The translations under genes and the position numbers were made by a program. 64,000 bases of DNA from UBA4951 sp963652335 (lineage in GTDB: Bacteria; Bacillota_I; Bacilli_A; RFN20; CAG-826): the NCBI GenBank assembly GCA_963652335.1, contig CAVJSS010000002.1, positions 62,001-126,000 on the forward strand, read 5' to 3'. The notes beneath the pieces are model-generated. The model was not told the DNA's origin and searched no databases. It saw only the letters and a list, made by a program, of their open reading frames with translations. How positions within the stretch are numbered: position 1 is the stretch's first letter; every line of letters begins with the position of its first letter. Below are positions 62,600 through 64,000 of the stretch, piece after piece.

Positions 62600-62713
62600 A
62601 TGAAAGTCAGACCATCTGTCAAACCAATCTGCAATAAGTGCAGAATCATCCGCCGTCACGGCGTGGTCATGTGCATTTGCCCTAATCCAAAGCACAAGCA
62701 AAGACAAGGTTAA
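62600..62713 (+). CDS. rpmJ: Large subunit ribosomal protein L36
   Basis: 37 aa (MKVRPSVKPICNKCRII...), with zinc ligands C11, C14 and C25 plus a His: the zinc-binding form. AGGAGAAAG precedes the ATG. Confidence 0.96.
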   Translation: MKVRPSVKPICNKCRIIRRHGVVMCICPNPKHKQRQG

Positions 62714-62735
62714 TTAAAAGGAGCAAACGAATTTT

Positions 62736-63110
62736 ATGGCACGTATTGCAGGGGTTGATATCCCAAACGAGAAGCGCGTCGTCACCAGCCTTACCTATAT
62801 CTACGGCATTGGCCCAACGACCGCCAAGAAAATTTGTCAAGCCGCTAAGGTTGACACCGAAATCCGTGTTAAGAACCTTACCGACGAACAGTTGACCGCC
62901 ATCCGTAACGAAGTCGCCGAAGTCAAAACCGAAGGTGACCTCCGTCGCGAAGTCGCGCTCAACATCAAACGTTTAACCGAAATCGGTTGCTATCGCGGAT
63001 TGCGCCACAAGCATGGCTTGCCAGTCCGTGGACAGCGTACCAAAACCAATGCGCGTACCCGTAAGGGTCGCAGAAAGACCATCGCCAACAAGAAGATGGC
63101 CACCAGATAA
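62736..63110 (+). CDS. rpsM: Small subunit ribosomal protein S13
   Basis: 124 aa; MARIAGVDIPNEKRV and RHKHGLPVRGQRTKTNARTRKG. Confidence 0.98.
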   Translation: MARIAGVDIPNEKRVVTSLTYIYGIGPTTAKKICQAAKVDTEIRVKNLTDEQLTAIRNEVAEVKTEGDLRREVALNIKRLTEIGCYRGLRHKHGLPVRGQRTKTNARTRKGRRKTIANKKMATR

Positions 63111-63124
63111 GGAGGATATGACTA

Positions 63125-63520
63125 ATGGCTCAAAAGAAAACGACCAGCGCCCGCAAAAAGAAAGTCAAGCGCTCGTATGTCCGTGGCGTAGCTCACATTC
63201 ACTCCACTTTCAACAACACCATCGTTTCCATCACCGATCAGCAAGGCAACGTCATTGCCTGGTCCTCAGCCGGTGCGTTGGGTTATCATGGCGCCAAGAA
63301 ATCCACCCCGTTCGTAGCCCAATTGGCTGGCGAAGCGGCCGGCAAGAGCGCCTATGACCAAGGTCTCCGCCAAATCGATGTCGATATCAAAGGCGCAGGC
63401 CCAGGCCGTGAATCAGCCGTCCGCGCCCTCGGAGTCGTCGGTCTTCAGATCTTATCGATCGTAGATACCACCCCGATTCCACATAATGGATGCCGTCCTC
63501 CAAAGAAACCAAGAGGCTAA
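63125..63520 (+). CDS. rpsK: Small subunit ribosomal protein S11
   Basis: 131 aa; HIHSTFNNTIVSITDQQGN and GAGPGRESAVRAL. Confidence 0.98.
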   Translation: MAQKKTTSARKKKVKRSYVRGVAHIHSTFNNTIVSITDQQGNVIAWSSAGALGYHGAKKSTPFVAQLAGEAAGKSAYDQGLRQIDVDIKGAGPGRESAVRALGVVGLQILSIVDTTPIPHNGCRPPKKPRG

Positions 63521-63537
63521 TCGCTTCTTTGTCACTT

Positions 63538-63572
63538 CTATCCGCTCGGATAGACAAATAACGGCAGTTATT
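63538..63572 (+). other. Tandem hairpins between rpsK and rpoA
   Basis: Two 6-bp hairpins, CTATCC-GCTC-GGATAG (63538-63553) and AATAAC-GGCA-GTTATT (63557-63572), precede the rpoA ribosome binding site. They could affect rpoA translation or RNA stability; no known motif matched. Confidence 0.45.
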
Positions 63573-63595
63573 ATCTAGGAGGAAATAAAAAAATA

Positions 63596-64000
63596 ATGAC
63601 TAACGAAAACGTCCAATCCATCCAACTTCCGAACCCATTCCAATCCTTCGATATCAAAGTTGACGCCAACGATGAAGCCAATCACTATGCCCGTTTCGTG
63701 ATCGAACCTCTCGAAAGAGGCTTCGGCACGACCATCGGAAACGCCCTTCGCCGCGTCTTGCTCTCCGCACTTCCAGGCGCCAGCATCTTCGCGATAGAAA
63801 TCGAAGGCGTACGCCACGAATTCTCTTCCATAACCGGCGTTGAAGAAGACGTCACCGCGATCATTCTCAACTTAAAGGATTTGGTCCTTAAGATCGAAGA
63901 CACCGATCCTAATGCCGTCAAAAAGATCGAAGTCGATTTCCATGGCGCAGGCACGTTGACCGCTGGAGATTTGTCTCTCCCAGCCTTAGTCAGCGTCGTC
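63596..64000 (+). CDS. rpoA: RNA polymerase alpha subunit (3' end beyond window)
   Basis: First 135 codons: RFVIEPLERGFGTTIGNALRRVLLSALPGASIFAIEIEGV is the alpha N-terminal dimer domain. AGGAGG upstream of ATG. The gene continues past the window. Confidence 0.97.
   Translation, partial: MTNENVQSIQLPNPFQSFDIKVDANDEANHYARFVIEPLERGFGTTIGNALRRVLLSALPGASIFAIEIEGVRHEFSSITGVEEDVTAIILNLKDLVLKIEDTDPNAVKKIEVDFHGAGTLTAGDLSLPALVSVV

Noticed and set aside
1..64000. Mycoplasma-like code (TGA = Trp)
   Set aside because: Genes end at TGA (for example nrdG and the UvrX-like gene), tryptophan is TGG, and prfB is present with its TGA control site.
1..64000. CRISPR arrays, insertion sequences, prophage or integrated elements
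   Set aside because: No regularly spaced repeats, transposase or integrase genes, or terminal repeats were found.

Overview
The window looks like a chromosomal segment of a low- to mid-GC Gram-positive bacterium of the class Bacilli, probably an uncultured Erysipelotrichales/RF39-like or other Mollicutes-adjacent gut lineage; that placement is inference. The support is the Firmicutes-type gene set (comFA/comFC, YitT, UvrX-YolD, CsoR-CopA-CopZ, QueT/QueH, zinc-type S14 and zinc-type Adk), strong AGGAGG ribosome binding sites, a near-perfect CcpA cre site, and the standard genetic code: TGA is a stop and prfB carries its TGA frameshift, so this is not a Mycoplasma code. The class III ribonucleotide reductase, the flavodiiron protein and the absence of respiratory genes point to an anaerobe.

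Layout. 1-1.8 kb: 3' part of a competence locus (comFA, comFC). 1.8-8.3 kb: tightly overlapping secA-prfB-yitT-uvrB. 8.4-10.1 kb: secG, folD and the first of three zinc-ribbon membrane proteins. 10.1-12.0 kb: a UvrX-type error-prone polymerase with YolD, then tRNA-Ala(CGC). 12.1-14.5 kb: an unknown lipoprotein and a TetR regulator that share an unusual inverted-repeat operator. 14.5-27.5 kb: mixed housekeeping and accessory genes (HAD phosphatase, flavodiiron protein, RmuC, Fic enzyme, MATE pump, PTS IIC-like permease, CDP-alcohol transferase, a decayed ABC transporter, and an NfeD/SPFH membrane pair). 27.6-34.6 kb: membrane pyrophosphatase, trpS, and a copper operon (csoR-copA with a built-in copZ) followed by nrdG. 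34.6-38 kb: trxB-like and nrdD, convergent with nrdG. 38-45.5 kb: mscL, an ATP-grasp ligase, a Phd/YefM-NadE fusion, gtrA, a flavoprotein, an unknown membrane protein and a P-loop kinase. 45.6-50.1 kb: prs, then a preQ1-riboswitch-controlled queuosine salvage operon (queT-tgt-queA-queH). 50.2-64 kb: the S10-spc-alpha ribosomal protein operon, running off the window inside rpoA and lacking rpmD (L30).

How the genes work together. The NrdG activase, the NrdD reductase with a fused glutaredoxin domain, and an atypical thioredoxin reductase form an anaerobic dNTP-making module. CsoR senses copper and controls the CopA exporter, whose last domain can also be translated alone as a CopZ chaperone. 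QueT imports a queuosine precursor, Tgt inserts it, and QueA and QueH complete queuosine in tRNA.

The most unusual items are the antitoxin-like DNA-binding domain fused to NAD+ synthetase (with a palindrome at its own promoter and start codon), the GTTAC-N15-GTAAC operator shared by the lipoprotein and TetR genes (with nested half-sites spaced 22 bp apart), the copA/copZ nested gene, the NrdD-glutaredoxin/TrxB pairing, and several precise promoter-embedded palindromes (fic, the 44 kb membrane protein, and the fprA/rmuC divergent region).
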